Source: an uncultured Clostridia bacterium (lineage in GTDB: Bacteria; Bacillota; Clostridia; Christensenellales; UBA1242). Taken from it: 64,000 bases of DNA. Numbering within the stretch: the first letter of the stretch is position 1; the number at the start of each line of letters is the position of its first letter. The notes under the pieces were generated by a model. It made no database searches. It saw only the letters and a list, made by a program, of their open reading frames with translations, and was not told where the DNA came from. A program made the position numbers and the translations under genes. Shown here piece after piece: positions 36,539 through 45,703 of the stretch. The stretch spans positions 1-64,000 of the forward strand of contig CALWGY010000007.1 in assembly GCA_944380265.1 (NCBI GenBank), in the 5' to 3' direction.

Positions 36539-36901
36539 TTAAAATTTAAAAATTGCTTTTAATATCATTGTTATAGCAAAAGAAACACATGCTAAAATAA
36601 CTGTTCTAATTAAAATTAAGTAGGCTTTTTTCTTAGTGTTTTTTTGGTCTCTTTCAAAACTTTCGCCCTTCGATTTTAAGGAAATGCAATAAACAAGTTT
36701 TCCGTTTTTATCGGAATTAACCAAATCAATGTAATTTTCTAAAACCAAACCATTTAAAATTTGTTCTAGTTCAATATTATTAATTTCATATTTTGGTTGC
36801 AAAAAGTTTAAAATGTCTTCTGGTTCAATAAGCGAACTTTTTTTGCCAGAACATTCCGTAAACAAAAATTGCATAACCTTTTTTTCTTTTCCGTTTAGCA
36901 T
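36539..36901 (-). CDS. winged-helix-like protein with C-terminal membrane helix (paralogue 2)
   Basis: A 120-residue protein with an N-terminal helical/winged-helix-like region (KEKKVMQFLFTECSGKKSSLIEPEDILNFL, then LEQILNGLVLENYIDLVNSDKNGKLVYCISLKSKG) and one C-terminal membrane helix (YLILIRTVILACVSFAITMIL). It has the same layout as the neighbour encoded just upstream, and its start codon overlaps that gene's stop (TAATG), so the two are translationally coupled. I do not recognise a named family. A membrane-tethered regulator is possible. Confidence 0.75.
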   Translation of the reverse strand: MLNGKEKKVMQFLFTECSGKKSSLIEPEDILNFLQPKYEINNIELEQILNGLVLENYIDLVNSDKNGKLVYCISLKSKGESFERDQKNTKKKAYLILIRTVILACVSFAITMILKAIFKF

Positions 36902-37275
36902 TAAATTAACCCTTTACCATACAAAAATATTGCTAAAAAAGCACCTAAAAACGCCATTATTCCACTAACAAACATTGTTATTATTAACATTTTGTTAACG
37001 TGTTTTATTGTTTTACTTTCACGTGTGGAATCTTCCAAAATCATTCTACCCTTAGGCAAAACACACAAACAATATGTGTCGTTTTCGGCATATTTTATGT
37101 CAATATATTGCCCCGTTTTTAAGTATTCTAAATTTTGGTCCAATGCCTCTTTATTAACTTTGTATCTGTTTGGAAATTTGGAAATTAAGTTGTTATAATC
37201 AATAACCTTATAAGTTCCTTCTTCACAAATAGCATTTAAAATTTTTAAAGTTGCTGTTGTTTTTTTATCTAACAT
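36901..37275 (-). CDS. winged-helix-like protein with C-terminal membrane helix (paralogue 1)
   Basis: A 124-residue protein: helical N-terminus (TATLKILNAICEEGTYKVIDYNNLISKF), a second helix-hairpin (LDQNLEYLKTGQYIDIKYAENDTYCLCVLPKGRMILE) like a wing, and a C-terminal membrane helix (MLIITMFVSGIMAFLGAFLAIFLY). It shares layout and the KGR/KGE block before the membrane helix with the next gene, so the pair arose by duplication. ATG at 37275 follows aggtgaaatatgtt. No activity is assigned. Confidence 0.75.
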   Translation of the reverse strand: MLDKKTTATLKILNAICEEGTYKVIDYNNLISKFPNRYKVNKEALDQNLEYLKTGQYIDIKYAENDTYCLCVLPKGRMILEDSTRESKTIKHVNKMLIITMFVSGIMAFLGAFLAIFLYGKGLI

Positions 37276-37430
37276 ATTTCACCTAAAATTGTTATTATTA
37301 ATTGTAACAAAATACTGAATATTTTGTAAAATAAACTTTAATCATTTTTTATTTTTAACAATATTTTTGTCTTTTATTTTAAATTTTAAAATAAATTAGT
37401 TCTATATTTTTATTATTGATTAAAAACAAA

Positions 37431-37457
37431 AAAATAACCGCTTTATGCGGTTATTTT
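37431..37457 (-). terminator. intrinsic terminator of the Ig-repeat surface protein gene
   Basis: Stem aataaccgc/gcggttatt with T-run on both strands. Confidence 0.85.
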
Positions 37458-37470
37458 TTATTTGTTAGGT

Positions 37471-40400
37471 TTATTTTTTCTTATTGTTTTTTGAACCTTT
37501 TTTGGTTGAACTTTTCTTTCTTCCTGTTATTACAAAGTATGCAACAACACCAACTAAAATTAAGGCAGAAACAATAATTAGAATTGTTCCAACAATAGGT
37601 TTAATGTTGTTTGTATTTCCTTCATCTTCGGAAACAACAATTTTGTAACTTACTGTTGTTGGGTTTCCTGCTTTATCTTCAACAGTAATTCTTAATTCAT
37701 ATGTGCCAGATTTTTCAAATTTCCATCTGTATGAATTTTCTTTACTTGAATCGTCAGCATATTCGTTTTTAACAACTGAACTTGATGGGTCATACATGTT
37801 AACAACAATGTTGTAATCTGCTTTGTCCACATTTTCAGGAACTTTAATTGCTTCACTTCCCTTAATGCCATCAATTGTTATCATGTCTAGGTTAAATTCA
37901 TAGTAACCATTTAAGTTTGATGAGTTAATTAAATCTTTTTCGGAATCAACCCATTCAACTTCTGGAGCATCAGTGTCACCAACATTAACCGAAACACTTA
38001 GTTCTGTTGAATTTCCTGCTGCATCAGTTGCAATGTAGGTTATTTTGTAAACGCCTTGTTCTTCGGCATTAAATTCATAACGGGTTGTTTTGATTGGGTT
38101 GCCGTAAGCATCGCTTCCAGTTGGAACTTCAACTTCTTTAACACCTTCAACTTGGTTGTTATCTTTGTCGTAAACTTTAACAACTAATGTGATGTCTTCA
38201 ACAGGTGTTTGGTCATAGTCGTTGTTAGAATTGTCTTTGTCACGATATCCATCGTAAAGTTGTAAAACACCAGGAGCTTGAACAGTTACATATCCTTTTT
38301 CTTCATCCCAAGGAACATTTGTTAAAATTTTGTCTTTTTCAAGTTCGATGGTTGGTTTTATTGTGTCGGTTGCAGAAACTGTGTAAGATTTGCTTTCAGT
38401 TTTGTTACCTTCTTTGTCCCAACCATAATATTTAATAACATAGTCACCAGCAACTGATGGTGTGAAACCAACAGTGCCCATTGTGTTAAGTGATGGTCCT
38501 TCAACAAGTTCCCAATATGTTCCGGCTTTTCCTTCAACACGGCTTTCATATGGAACGTTTGTTGTAATATCAGTTAAAATTTCACCACTGTCTGTTAAGG
38601 TTGCAGCTGGAACTTCAACAAATTTTCCAACTTCAACAGCACTTGTGAATGGGTCGTAACTACTTAAAACGATTGTTGGTTTTTCGGTGTCTCTAACCCT
38701 GATTCCATAACTTTTTGAAACAATGTTTCCACCAGCATCACGTGCAGTGTAAGTAATTGTGTAAACACCGCTGTAATCTGCTGTGAAAGTTCCATTTTGA
38801 ACAGTGTAAGTGTTGTTTGTAACCGTTGTTCCATCGGAATCATATGAAACTTCTTTTTTGTAGGTTGAATTTTTAAGAGTAACCGTTTTTCCGTATGGGT
38901 TTTTAACTTTAACTGAAATGTTTAAGTTTGTGTCTTCTGTGTCGGTTATAACAAAGTCTGGAAGTTTAACAAGGTCTTTTTGTGAGAATGCTGGAACTTG
39001 TTTTCCATCAACAGTTATCATACCCTTATTGTCAATTGTTTCAGTAATTTCATTTTTAGTTTGCAAATTTGTGAAGAATGCATCTGCATTAGTAAATTTT
39101 GGAGCAGTGCCATCTTCTGTGTTAATTAATGTAACTTCTCTTGTTATTTGCTTATATTGTCTGTTTCCATCTTTTACTGCATAATCGTTGTATGCAACTG
39201 CATGAATGTAAATTTTATCTTGTGAAGTAATTCCTTCAACTTTGCTTAAATCTAAAACTAATTGTCCATCATCGTTAAGTGTTGTTATTTCATTTTTAGT
39301 TTCGAAATTGCTTGCATCAAAAGAATAGTAAACTCTTGTTTCAACACGTGTGTCGTGTTTGTCTGATGCACTTGGTTGATTCATTGTTATTATTGCATCT
39401 TTTTTAGCATAACTTGTTATTGCTGAAAAGTTTAGTGTTGGTAACAAGTAATTGTCTTCGTCATCTTTTAAGGTTGCATCAGATGTTAAAACAGTAACAT
39501 CATAGGAATCCATGTAGCTGTTGCCTGCTTCATCTTTTGCTTCAAACCTAATTGAATATGTGCCTTCGGAATTAAATGTGTATTCTGCCCATTCATTTGC
39601 AGGATAATCTTCCCTTGTTCCATCTGGTAATGTTTTACGAATTGTTGTTATGTTACCATTTGAACTTTTAACACTTCTTGTGAATGTTAATTTAGAAAAA
39701 TCGGAAAAATTATCGTTTGCATAAATTGCAGGAACTTTTATGGTTGCTTTTCCATCTGCACCCAAAACAACAACCGAAGGAATGTCGTATTTAGCATTTC
39801 CAATTGCTTCTGTAATTTTTTCTTGAAGTTCTTTTTCATCTAAATTTACATTTTCTTTATCAGCAGCGTTAAACAACAAAACATCTGTTCCTTCATCGTA
39901 AAGATTGTTTTTGTCAACATCACGATAAACTGTGTTAATGGTTGTTTTGCCTGTTTCTTCATTTGTTGTGTAAGTGTAGTTGTTGCTTACTGCAAGGGTT
40001 GGTCTAACATTATCCTTAACATCTTCAATTAAAAATGTGCTTGTTTGACTTTTTAAGTTAAACAAAGGAATTGATGCTTGATATGTTACTTGATATTTAC
40101 CCTTTAATGTTGGTGTGAATTTGTCATCTTCAACAGTAAATTCTGTTCCACTTTCAACATGAGTAACTTTAATTGTTACATAAGCATCAAGTTCAACACT
40201 AGAATCTTTTTTATCAAAAACTTTAATTTCTGGCAATGTTGTTTCAACACCCAAAGTTGCACTTGTTGGTTTTGATGTTTTATAACTGAAATTTAGTTCA
40301 ATTTTGCTTGAATCAAAATTGTCCTTAACAACAAAACTGTCTGTTTTGTAATCTTGAACATAACCACCATTATAGTAACGATAAATAATTTCATAAACAC

Positions 40401-41028
40401 CTGCTTTTGCTGGTGTGAAATCATAAGTTTTATCTGTTGGATTATATGCAAGTGGTTTTGTTCCAGAAGAAGGGTCATCTTTGCTTACAACATAAACTTT
40501 TAAGCCTTCATTTTCTTCATCAAAAACAATTTGGCTTTCAGTTAATTCTTCGTCGTTTTCTAAAACATCTGGAAGAGGGATTTTGATTTGTTGATTTGTT
40601 TTAACTGTTGCAGGAATAACATGATTGCTGTTTTTTGGAAGAGAAATTGAATATTCATCTCCTTGAACCAAAATTCTTAGTTCTTCTGTAACAGTGTCCA
40701 TTTGACCTTCTTTTACTGCGGAATATTTAACAGTGTAATATCCCTTTAAAGTTGGAACAAATTTGTTACCATCACTTAAAGTAACTTTTTTTCCTCGTGG
40801 GTCTGTAACAGAAATGGTAACAGTTGCACCATTTTGTGCTGTTGCAGTTGGAAGAATGATTTCTTGTCCAACTTCCCCATTGCCTTCAAATCCGCTTATT
40901 TCAATTAAATCGCCGCTTAAAATTGTGTCGTTTGTATAGTCTGCTCTAACACTGAATTGTGCATGTGCACCAAGTGTTGTTGCCGACACAGATGCTAAAA
41001 TAAGTGGAACAATGTATTTACCTTTCAT
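37471..41028 (-). CDS. large surface protein with Ig-like repeats and C-terminal membrane anchor
   Basis: A 1185-residue protein with a signal peptide (KYIVPLILASVSATTLGAHA), about eight bacterial Ig-like domains and a C-terminal membrane helix (about 1148-1172) followed by a Lys/Ser-rich tail. Repeats end in a recognisable block, for example GVYTITYTARDAGGN, GDYVIKYYGWDKEGN and GVYKITYIATDAAGN, often followed by DTxxP; this fits HYR/Ig-like folds of adhesins. There is no LPXTG, so anchoring is by the membrane helix. ATG at 41028 follows aaggaga. Likely an adhesin or cell-surface stalk; the ligand is unknown. Confidence 0.88.
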   Translation of the reverse strand: MKGKYIVPLILASVSATTLGAHAQFSVRADYTNDTILSGDLIEISGFEGNGEVGQEIILPTATAQNGATVTISVTDPRGKKVTLSDGNKFVPTLKGYYTVKYSAVKEGQMDTVTEELRILVQGDEYSISLPKNSNHVIPATVKTNQQIKIPLPDVLENDEELTESQIVFDEENEGLKVYVVSKDDPSSGTKPLAYNPTDKTYDFTPAKAGVYEIIYRYYNGGYVQDYKTDSFVVKDNFDSSKIELNFSYKTSKPTSATLGVETTLPEIKVFDKKDSSVELDAYVTIKVTHVESGTEFTVEDDKFTPTLKGKYQVTYQASIPLFNLKSQTSTFLIEDVKDNVRPTLAVSNNYTYTTNEETGKTTINTVYRDVDKNNLYDEGTDVLLFNAADKENVNLDEKELQEKITEAIGNAKYDIPSVVVLGADGKATIKVPAIYANDNFSDFSKLTFTRSVKSSNGNITTIRKTLPDGTREDYPANEWAEYTFNSEGTYSIRFEAKDEAGNSYMDSYDVTVLTSDATLKDDEDNYLLPTLNFSAITSYAKKDAIITMNQPSASDKHDTRVETRVYYSFDASNFETKNEITTLNDDGQLVLDLSKVEGITSQDKIYIHAVAYNDYAVKDGNRQYKQITREVTLINTEDGTAPKFTNADAFFTNLQTKNEITETIDNKGMITVDGKQVPAFSQKDLVKLPDFVITDTEDTNLNISVKVKNPYGKTVTLKNSTYKKEVSYDSDGTTVTNNTYTVQNGTFTADYSGVYTITYTARDAGGNIVSKSYGIRVRDTEKPTIVLSSYDPFTSAVEVGKFVEVPAATLTDSGEILTDITTNVPYESRVEGKAGTYWELVEGPSLNTMGTVGFTPSVAGDYVIKYYGWDKEGNKTESKSYTVSATDTIKPTIELEKDKILTNVPWDEEKGYVTVQAPGVLQLYDGYRDKDNSNNDYDQTPVEDITLVVKVYDKDNNQVEGVKEVEVPTGSDAYGNPIKTTRYEFNAEEQGVYKITYIATDAAGNSTELSVSVNVGDTDAPEVEWVDSEKDLINSSNLNGYYEFNLDMITIDGIKGSEAIKVPENVDKADYNIVVNMYDPSSSVVKNEYADDSSKENSYRWKFEKSGTYELRITVEDKAGNPTTVSYKIVVSEDEGNTNNIKPIVGTILIIVSALILVGVVAYFVITGRKKSSTKKGSKNNKKK

Positions 41029-41492
41029 AATGTGGGAATCTCCTTAAAAGTAATATAAATAATTAAACTAACTAATTTTATCTTTTTTAGTACTAATTGT
41101 CAACGAAATAATACAACAAAAAAGGCTAACTTAACTACATTTATTAACTTAAAACATTATAACAATTGTTTTAACAAAATTTTTAAGTTTTTTTGTTGAT
41201 TATGTTTTTAATATGAGTAATTTTTTTCCAAAATATGTAAAATTTTTTGTAAAATTTTTCCAATTTGTTTATTACTTTTTTAAAAATAAAATAAGTTAAC
41301 ACAATTTAAAACCAACAACTTGCCAATTTTATTTAATAAATTTTAAAATTTTTAACACAATTTTTTGGGTTTAGCATAGTATGAAGTATAAAAGCAAATT
41401 TGAAATTGTTTAAGTATTAAATTTTTACATATTAAAACACTTAGTTAAAATTAAATTCTGATTTGCTTTAAACTAATTAGGAGGATTTTAAC
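41029..41492. other. 464-bp intergenic stretch with divergent promoters
   Basis: It holds the promoter of the Ig-repeat gene and the leader of the Cys-rich micro-protein gene. I see no other coding frame or conserved RNA. Confidence 0.6.
41075..41104 (-). promoter_or_regulatory. promoter of the Ig-repeat surface gene
   Basis: Minus strand TTGACA (41099-41104), 18-nt spacer, TAAAAT (41075-41080). Confidence 0.6.
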
Positions 41493-41699
41493 ATGTTTTT
41501 CGGAATGAACAATATGGGCGGTTGCGGTGGAAACTGCAACGGCGGAAATAACAACAATTGCTGCTGCTTACTATTAATTTTATTATTATGTGGTTGTGGT
41601 TGCAATGGCGGCATGAATGGAAATGACAATTGCTGCTGGAATATAATCTTTATTTTATTGTTACTTTCTTGCTGCGGCTGTTCTCCTTGCAACAATTAA
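41493..41699 (+). CDS. Cys/Gly/Asn-rich micro-protein (68 residues)
   Basis: A small protein with two blocks of GG/NN/CC residues, each followed by a short hydrophobic run (CCCLLLILLLCGCGC and CCWNIIFILLLLSCCGC), and a C-terminal CSPCNN. It contains about 15 Cys. The ggagg site 8 nt upstream of ATG and a terminator 25 bp after the stop show it is a true gene. I do not recognise a family; small Cys/Gly-rich hydrophobic proteins occur in spore coats and envelopes. Metal binding or disulfide crosslinking is a guess. Confidence 0.75.
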   Translation: MFFGMNNMGGCGGNCNGGNNNNCCCLLLILLLCGCGCNGGMNGNDNCCWNIIFILLLLSCCGCSPCNN

Positions 41700-41721
41700 T
41701 ATATTTTAATTTAAAAATTTA

Positions 41722-41754
41722 AAAAATAGCAAACTTCGGTTTGCTATTTTTTGT
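41722..41754. terminator. intrinsic terminator
   Basis: Stem aaaatagcaaac/gtttgctatttt with a 4-5-nt ttcg-type loop and T-run. Confidence 0.9.
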
Positions 41755-41836
41755 TTTACTTTTTTATTACATTTGTTTTACTTTTTTATTACATTTAAAA
41801 GTTTAAATAACTTTAAAATTACAAATTTTTTTTGTT

Positions 41837-43429
41837 TTATTTGTTTTTAATAAAGTTGATAATTTTAAGTTTTAGTTCGTCAATGTTAATGCCTTCTTCT
41901 GCCGAAATGTAAACCGTGTTTTCATTTTTCATGCCCGGCACTTCAACAAAACCTGGCAACAAATCAATTTTGTTAAAAACTGTTAAAACTGGTGCTTTTG
42001 TCCCAATCTTTTTTAAAACTGCTTCAACAACTTGCATGTGTTTTTTGTAGTTTGGGTCAGAAAGGTCAACCACGTTTAAAAGCAAATCGGCATATTTGGT
42101 TTCTTCCAAAGTTGAACTGAACGCATCAATAAATTCGTGTGGTAACTTGTTAATAAAACCAACTGTGTCAACAAGTAACACTTCTTTGTTGTAATCAAGC
42201 CACAAGTTTCTGGTTGTTGTGTCAAGCGTTGCAAACAGTTCATCTTTTGCATAAAGTTTTTCACGTGTTAACAAATTCATAAGTGTGCTTTTTCCACTGT
42301 TTGTGTACCCAACAATGGCAACTGTTTTCTTTTTGGAAAACTTACGGCTTTGCCTGTTAATTTCACGAGTTTTCTTAACTGTTCTAAGTTGTTTTTCTAG
42401 TTTTTGAATTTTTTCAAGAACAACACGTTTGTTAAGTTCAAGTTTTGTTTCCCCGGGGCCTCGCATTCCAACTCCGCCACCAAACCTTCCATCGGTTTCA
42501 ATAAGACCAGAAAGCCTTGGAAGCGAGTTTTTTAGTTGTGCAAGTTCAACTTGCAACTTTCCTTCACTGGTTTCGGCACGCATTGCAAAAATATCCAAAA
42601 TTAACATGCTTCGGTCAATAACCTTAACACCCAAAGCAAGTTCCAAATTGTTAATTTTGCTTCCGTTTAGTGCATTATCAAAAATAACCAGGTCGGCTCC
42701 GTCAAGTTTAACTGCTCTGGCAACTTCATCTAACTTGCCTTCACCAATCATATATTTTGGGTCTGGCTTTGTGCGTTTTTGCCAAATTTTGTTAACAACC
42801 AAAATTCCTGCTGTGGTTGCAAGCCCTTCAAGTTCCTTTAAGTCGGTAACAATGTCGTCATCTTTTTCAATTTCAGCCATAACCAAAACTGCACGTTGTT
42901 GCCTAACATATCCGTTAAACATGTTAATTGGTTGTCTTTTTTCTTTAAAATCGTATTTTTCAATTTTTTCTAATAATCCATATTTGTTAATATACAAAAC
43001 ATTTGGCACATACACAATGTCCATATCCTTTCCATTTGGATAGCCAACATGTGCTCCAACCATGCCCGTAATTGATGTTCCAATTGCACAAACACAATCA
43101 AACTTATAGTTTGTTAAATTAACTTTGTCTAGGGCTGTTAAGTTGCTATCCCCCCTTGGCACAGTGTGAATTAGCCTAATGCCATTAAGTCCGCCATCAA
43201 CTTTGTCTAGTGCAGAAAAATCGACTCTTTCCTTTTCGGAAACAAAAATATCTTTAACAACACCTTTGCGGTTAATTAACACATCAACTTGAAGTCCTGT
43301 TTTGTTTGTTATTTGAACCATAAGTTTTAACAAGTCCATGTCAATAAAATCGTGCTTTGAACAAACAACACTAAAATATTCGGTTAATTTATCTTTTAAA
43401 TCTTTATTAAGCCTTAAATCTATTTTCAT
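41837..43429 (-). CDS. hflX: GTPase HflX with N-terminal extension
   Basis: HflX splits or rescues stalled 70S ribosomes. Residues from about 175 to 530 are the standard HflX: N-lobe (AVLVMAEI, then LEGLATTAGILVVNKIWQKRTKPDPKYMIGEGK), GRFGGGVGMRGPGETKLE, G1 GYTNSGKST, G2/G3 DTTTRNLWLD and DTVGFINKLPHEFIDAF, and the NKID G4. Residues 1-170 are an extra domain of the longer Clostridial-type HflX. The gene lies 11 nt downstream of a membrane-protein gene, so it is probably the second gene of an operon. ATG at 43429 has a gagg-like site. Confidence 0.95.
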   Translation of the reverse strand: MKIDLRLNKDLKDKLTEYFSVVCSKHDFIDMDLLKLMVQITNKTGLQVDVLINRKGVVKDIFVSEKERVDFSALDKVDGGLNGIRLIHTVPRGDSNLTALDKVNLTNYKFDCVCAIGTSITGMVGAHVGYPNGKDMDIVYVPNVLYINKYGLLEKIEKYDFKEKRQPINMFNGYVRQQRAVLVMAEIEKDDDIVTDLKELEGLATTAGILVVNKIWQKRTKPDPKYMIGEGKLDEVARAVKLDGADLVIFDNALNGSKINNLELALGVKVIDRSMLILDIFAMRAETSEGKLQVELAQLKNSLPRLSGLIETDGRFGGGVGMRGPGETKLELNKRVVLEKIQKLEKQLRTVKKTREINRQSRKFSKKKTVAIVGYTNSGKSTLMNLLTREKLYAKDELFATLDTTTRNLWLDYNKEVLLVDTVGFINKLPHEFIDAFSSTLEETKYADLLLNVVDLSDPNYKKHMQVVEAVLKKIGTKAPVLTVFNKIDLLPGFVEVPGMKNENTVYISAEEGINIDELKLKIINFIKNK

Positions 43430-43440
43430 AAGACCTCCTT

Positions 43441-44229
43441 TTAAACAAACACAGCCATTGTTTTGTTAACAGATAAAACCATGTTGTTTATTTGTTCATT
43501 AGTTAAAGTAACAAAATTTTCGTTGTGTGCTTTAATCACTTTAAGGTTGTTTGCAATTTCGTTAATTCTGCTTCCTAGCACCAACCCTTTAATTGGTTGC
43601 AAATTTTGTTCGTTTGCACACTCGTTAAATAAACTGTAATTTTGATTAAAGTAGTTTTCAAGATTGTTTGAAAACTCCTGCAAATTTTCAAATTCATCAA
43701 AATTAACACCTTCCACAAAAATGTTTGTGAAAATGTAAACCCCCAGTTCATCAAGTGAAACTGAAAAACTTGAATTGTTAAGTGCAAAGTTAAATGCTTT
43801 TTGAGTTTTTTGTTGTTTTGTTAATGCTAAAACATATTTGTTTTTTAAATAGTTATCTTCACTGTAAAGTGAACTTTTAATTAAATTTGAATTTTCTTGC
43901 ATAAGGTTTTTTGCATCAACGGTTAAAACAAAACTGCCGTAATTTTCATTATCGTAAAAAATTTCGTAATACTTTTCAACTTTTTCATATTTGTTTGTTT
44001 TAATGCTTAAATTAACTAACGAGTAAAGTTGATTATAGTTTTCTGTTTTGTTGTATGAGCGTTCCAAATAGTTTAACGCCATGTTGTTTGCACCCATACT
44101 GTAAAACCAATTACTTAAAGTTAAAGGAAAAAAGAAATGCAAAACACTAAAAACTGCAACAAGTAACAATAGCATTACTAAAAATGTGATTAAAACAGGT
44201 TTTACTATGTTATTTTTTACATTCATCAT
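43441..44229 (-). CDS. membrane-anchored helical-repeat protein of unknown function
   Basis: A 262-residue protein with one N-terminal membrane helix (ITFLVMLLLLVAVFSVLHFFFP) and a long helical extracytoplasmic region with TPR-like pairing (ALNYLERSYNKTENYNQLYSLVNLSI, then KYEKVEKYYEIFYD). It precedes hflX by 11 nt. I do not recognise a family. ATG at 44229 follows aaggagaaa. Protein-protein interactions at the membrane are likely. Confidence 0.75.
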   Translation of the reverse strand: MMNVKNNIVKPVLITFLVMLLLLVAVFSVLHFFFPLTLSNWFYSMGANNMALNYLERSYNKTENYNQLYSLVNLSIKTNKYEKVEKYYEIFYDNENYGSFVLTVDAKNLMQENSNLIKSSLYSEDNYLKNKYVLALTKQQKTQKAFNFALNNSSFSVSLDELGVYIFTNIFVEGVNFDEFENLQEFSNNLENYFNQNYSLFNECANEQNLQPIKGLVLGSRINEIANNLKVIKAHNENFVTLTNEQINNMVLSVNKTMAVFV

Positions 44230-44301
44230 TTTCTCCTTTATTTTTTATAATTAAAGTATATCAAATAAAATTTTAAAAATAAAGGCTTTTTAAAATAGTT
44301 G

Positions 44302-44330
44302 AAAAAAAACGAACAAAATTGTTCGCTTTT
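44302..44330 (-). terminator. intrinsic terminator
   Basis: Minus-strand stem gcgaacaa/ttgttcg followed by a T-run, after the lipoprotein gene. Confidence 0.8.
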
Positions 44331-44355
44331 TAATTTTTTTTTTACTTAATTTTTG

Positions 44356-45045
44356 TTAAATTGTTTTCTTTGCCATAATTTCGTTGCTTATTGGGTCAAT
44401 TATAACTGCAAAAGTTTTGCCATGCCTTGAAACAAAGTTAACATACCAAAAATAATGATTTTCTTTAAGTTCTGTGTCGTTTAAAATTTTTATGTAACAC
44501 TCGCCACAAAATTCATCATTTTCAATTAGTGTGTTAAGTTCCTTTTTAAGTTCGGAGCAAGCAAGTTTTAAAGCATTTTCGTGGTTAACATTCCAACCAC
44601 TTGCAACATTAGAAATTTGCACACTATCAACAAATTCACCAGCAATAATTTTTGCACTAACAACATCGGTTGTGTCAATTATTTTTTTAACATCACAAAC
44701 ATATGTGCCATCATATGGATTTTTTTCCAAAACACCATCATATCTGGTTGTGCCAACCGTTAAAACATAGTTAACAACTTCTGGCATAACAACATCGTTT
44801 TTAAGTGTGAAAGTTAAAACGCCAAACTCAACAGGTTCGGTGCAATATCCGTTAATAACATAATCTTTTTCTCGCGTCCCACTAATCAAACTAACTTTAA
44901 TGTTTTCTGTTTCACCAACATACAAATTGTGCCTAACTTCTGCAATATTTTTTGAAGCCAAAGTATAAAGTTTTGAACTTGAACAAGCACTAAAACACAT
45001 AACCGAACATAACACTAACATTAAACTTAAACAAAATTTTTTCAT
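44356..45045 (-). CDS. lipoprotein of unknown function
   Basis: A 229-residue protein with a lipoprotein signal peptide (KKFCLSLMLVLCSVMCFSAC) whose lipobox FSAC gives a lipidated Cys, followed by a mature domain with beta-rich character (KLYTLASKNIAEVRHNLYVGETENIKVSL, then NHYFWYVNFVSRHGKTFAVIIDP). I do not recognise a family. The start is ATG 45045 with ggaaa upstream; GTG at 45057 is in frame. Monocistronic. Confidence 0.8.
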   Translation of the reverse strand: MKKFCLSLMLVLCSVMCFSACSSSKLYTLASKNIAEVRHNLYVGETENIKVSLISGTREKDYVINGYCTEPVEFGVLTFTLKNDVVMPEVVNYVLTVGTTRYDGVLEKNPYDGTYVCDVKKIIDTTDVVSAKIIAGEFVDSVQISNVASGWNVNHENALKLACSELKKELNTLIENDEFCGECYIKILNDTELKENHYFWYVNFVSRHGKTFAVIIDPISNEIMAKKTI

Positions 45046-45098
45046 ATTAATTTCCACAAATTTAATTTTTTTATATGTTTATGTTTAAGTTTTTATAA

Positions 45099-45135
45099 TT
45101 ATGAAAAAAACAAACCAAATTTTGGTTTGCTTTTG
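45099..45135. terminator. intrinsic terminator
   Basis: Stem aaaacaaacca/tggtttgcttt with T-run between convergent genes. Confidence 0.75.
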
Positions 45136-45256
45136 TTAAGTGTTATTAATTCAATATTTGTTTTTTACGTTATAATTTGTATTTGTTTTAGTTTTAAAAT
45201 TGCTATGTTATTTTTTATTTAAAGCAAAAAACATTTAACAAATTTAAAACTTAAAA

Positions 45257-45703
45257 CTAAATTTCATCTAATGATTTTATGCGATTAATGTGCCTGTCGC
45301 CTTCAAATTGAGTGTTGAAAAACATTTTTAAGCATTCAACCAATTTTTTGTTACTAAATTTTGGATAGCCTTTGTAGCCCACACCAAAACAAATAACATT
45401 TGCATCTTCATGAAGTCTTGCAAAATATGCTGTTTGTTTGTTGTTGCAAAAAAATGCTCTAATGCCTTTTGTGCGGTTCCCTGCCATTGCAACACCAATG
45501 CCTGTTCCACACAAATAAATGCCCCTGTTGTTTTTATCTTCTAAAATTTTTTGATTTGCTTTTTTAACATAGTCAACATAACTGTCGGTTTTTATGAATG
45601 TGTCGGCTCCAACACTTTCCCATTCGTAACCATTTTCAGTTAACCATTTTTTAACAAATTTCATTCTTTCAACGCCATTGTGGTCGTTCGCTAGATAAAT
45701 CAT
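45257..45703 (-). CDS. rpiB: ribose-5-phosphate isomerase B
   Basis: A 148-residue RpiB/LacAB-type isomerase that interconverts ribose-5-phosphate and ribulose-5-phosphate. It has IYLANDHNG (acid/base Asp7-His8), YLCGTGIGVAMAGNRTKGIRAFF (active-site Cys) and NVICFGVGYKG. The start at 45703 (ATG) lies 35 nt inside the end of the phosphatase gene upstream, a tight coupling seen in the Bacillus ywlE-rpiB order. tctcctttt on the plus strand gives agg aga upstream. Confidence 0.92.
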   Translation of the reverse strand: MIYLANDHNGVERMKFVKKWLTENGYEWESVGADTFIKTDSYVDYVKKANQKILEDKNNRGIYLCGTGIGVAMAGNRTKGIRAFFCNNKQTAYFARLHEDANVICFGVGYKGYPKFSNKKLVECLKMFFNTQFEGDRHINRIKSLDEI

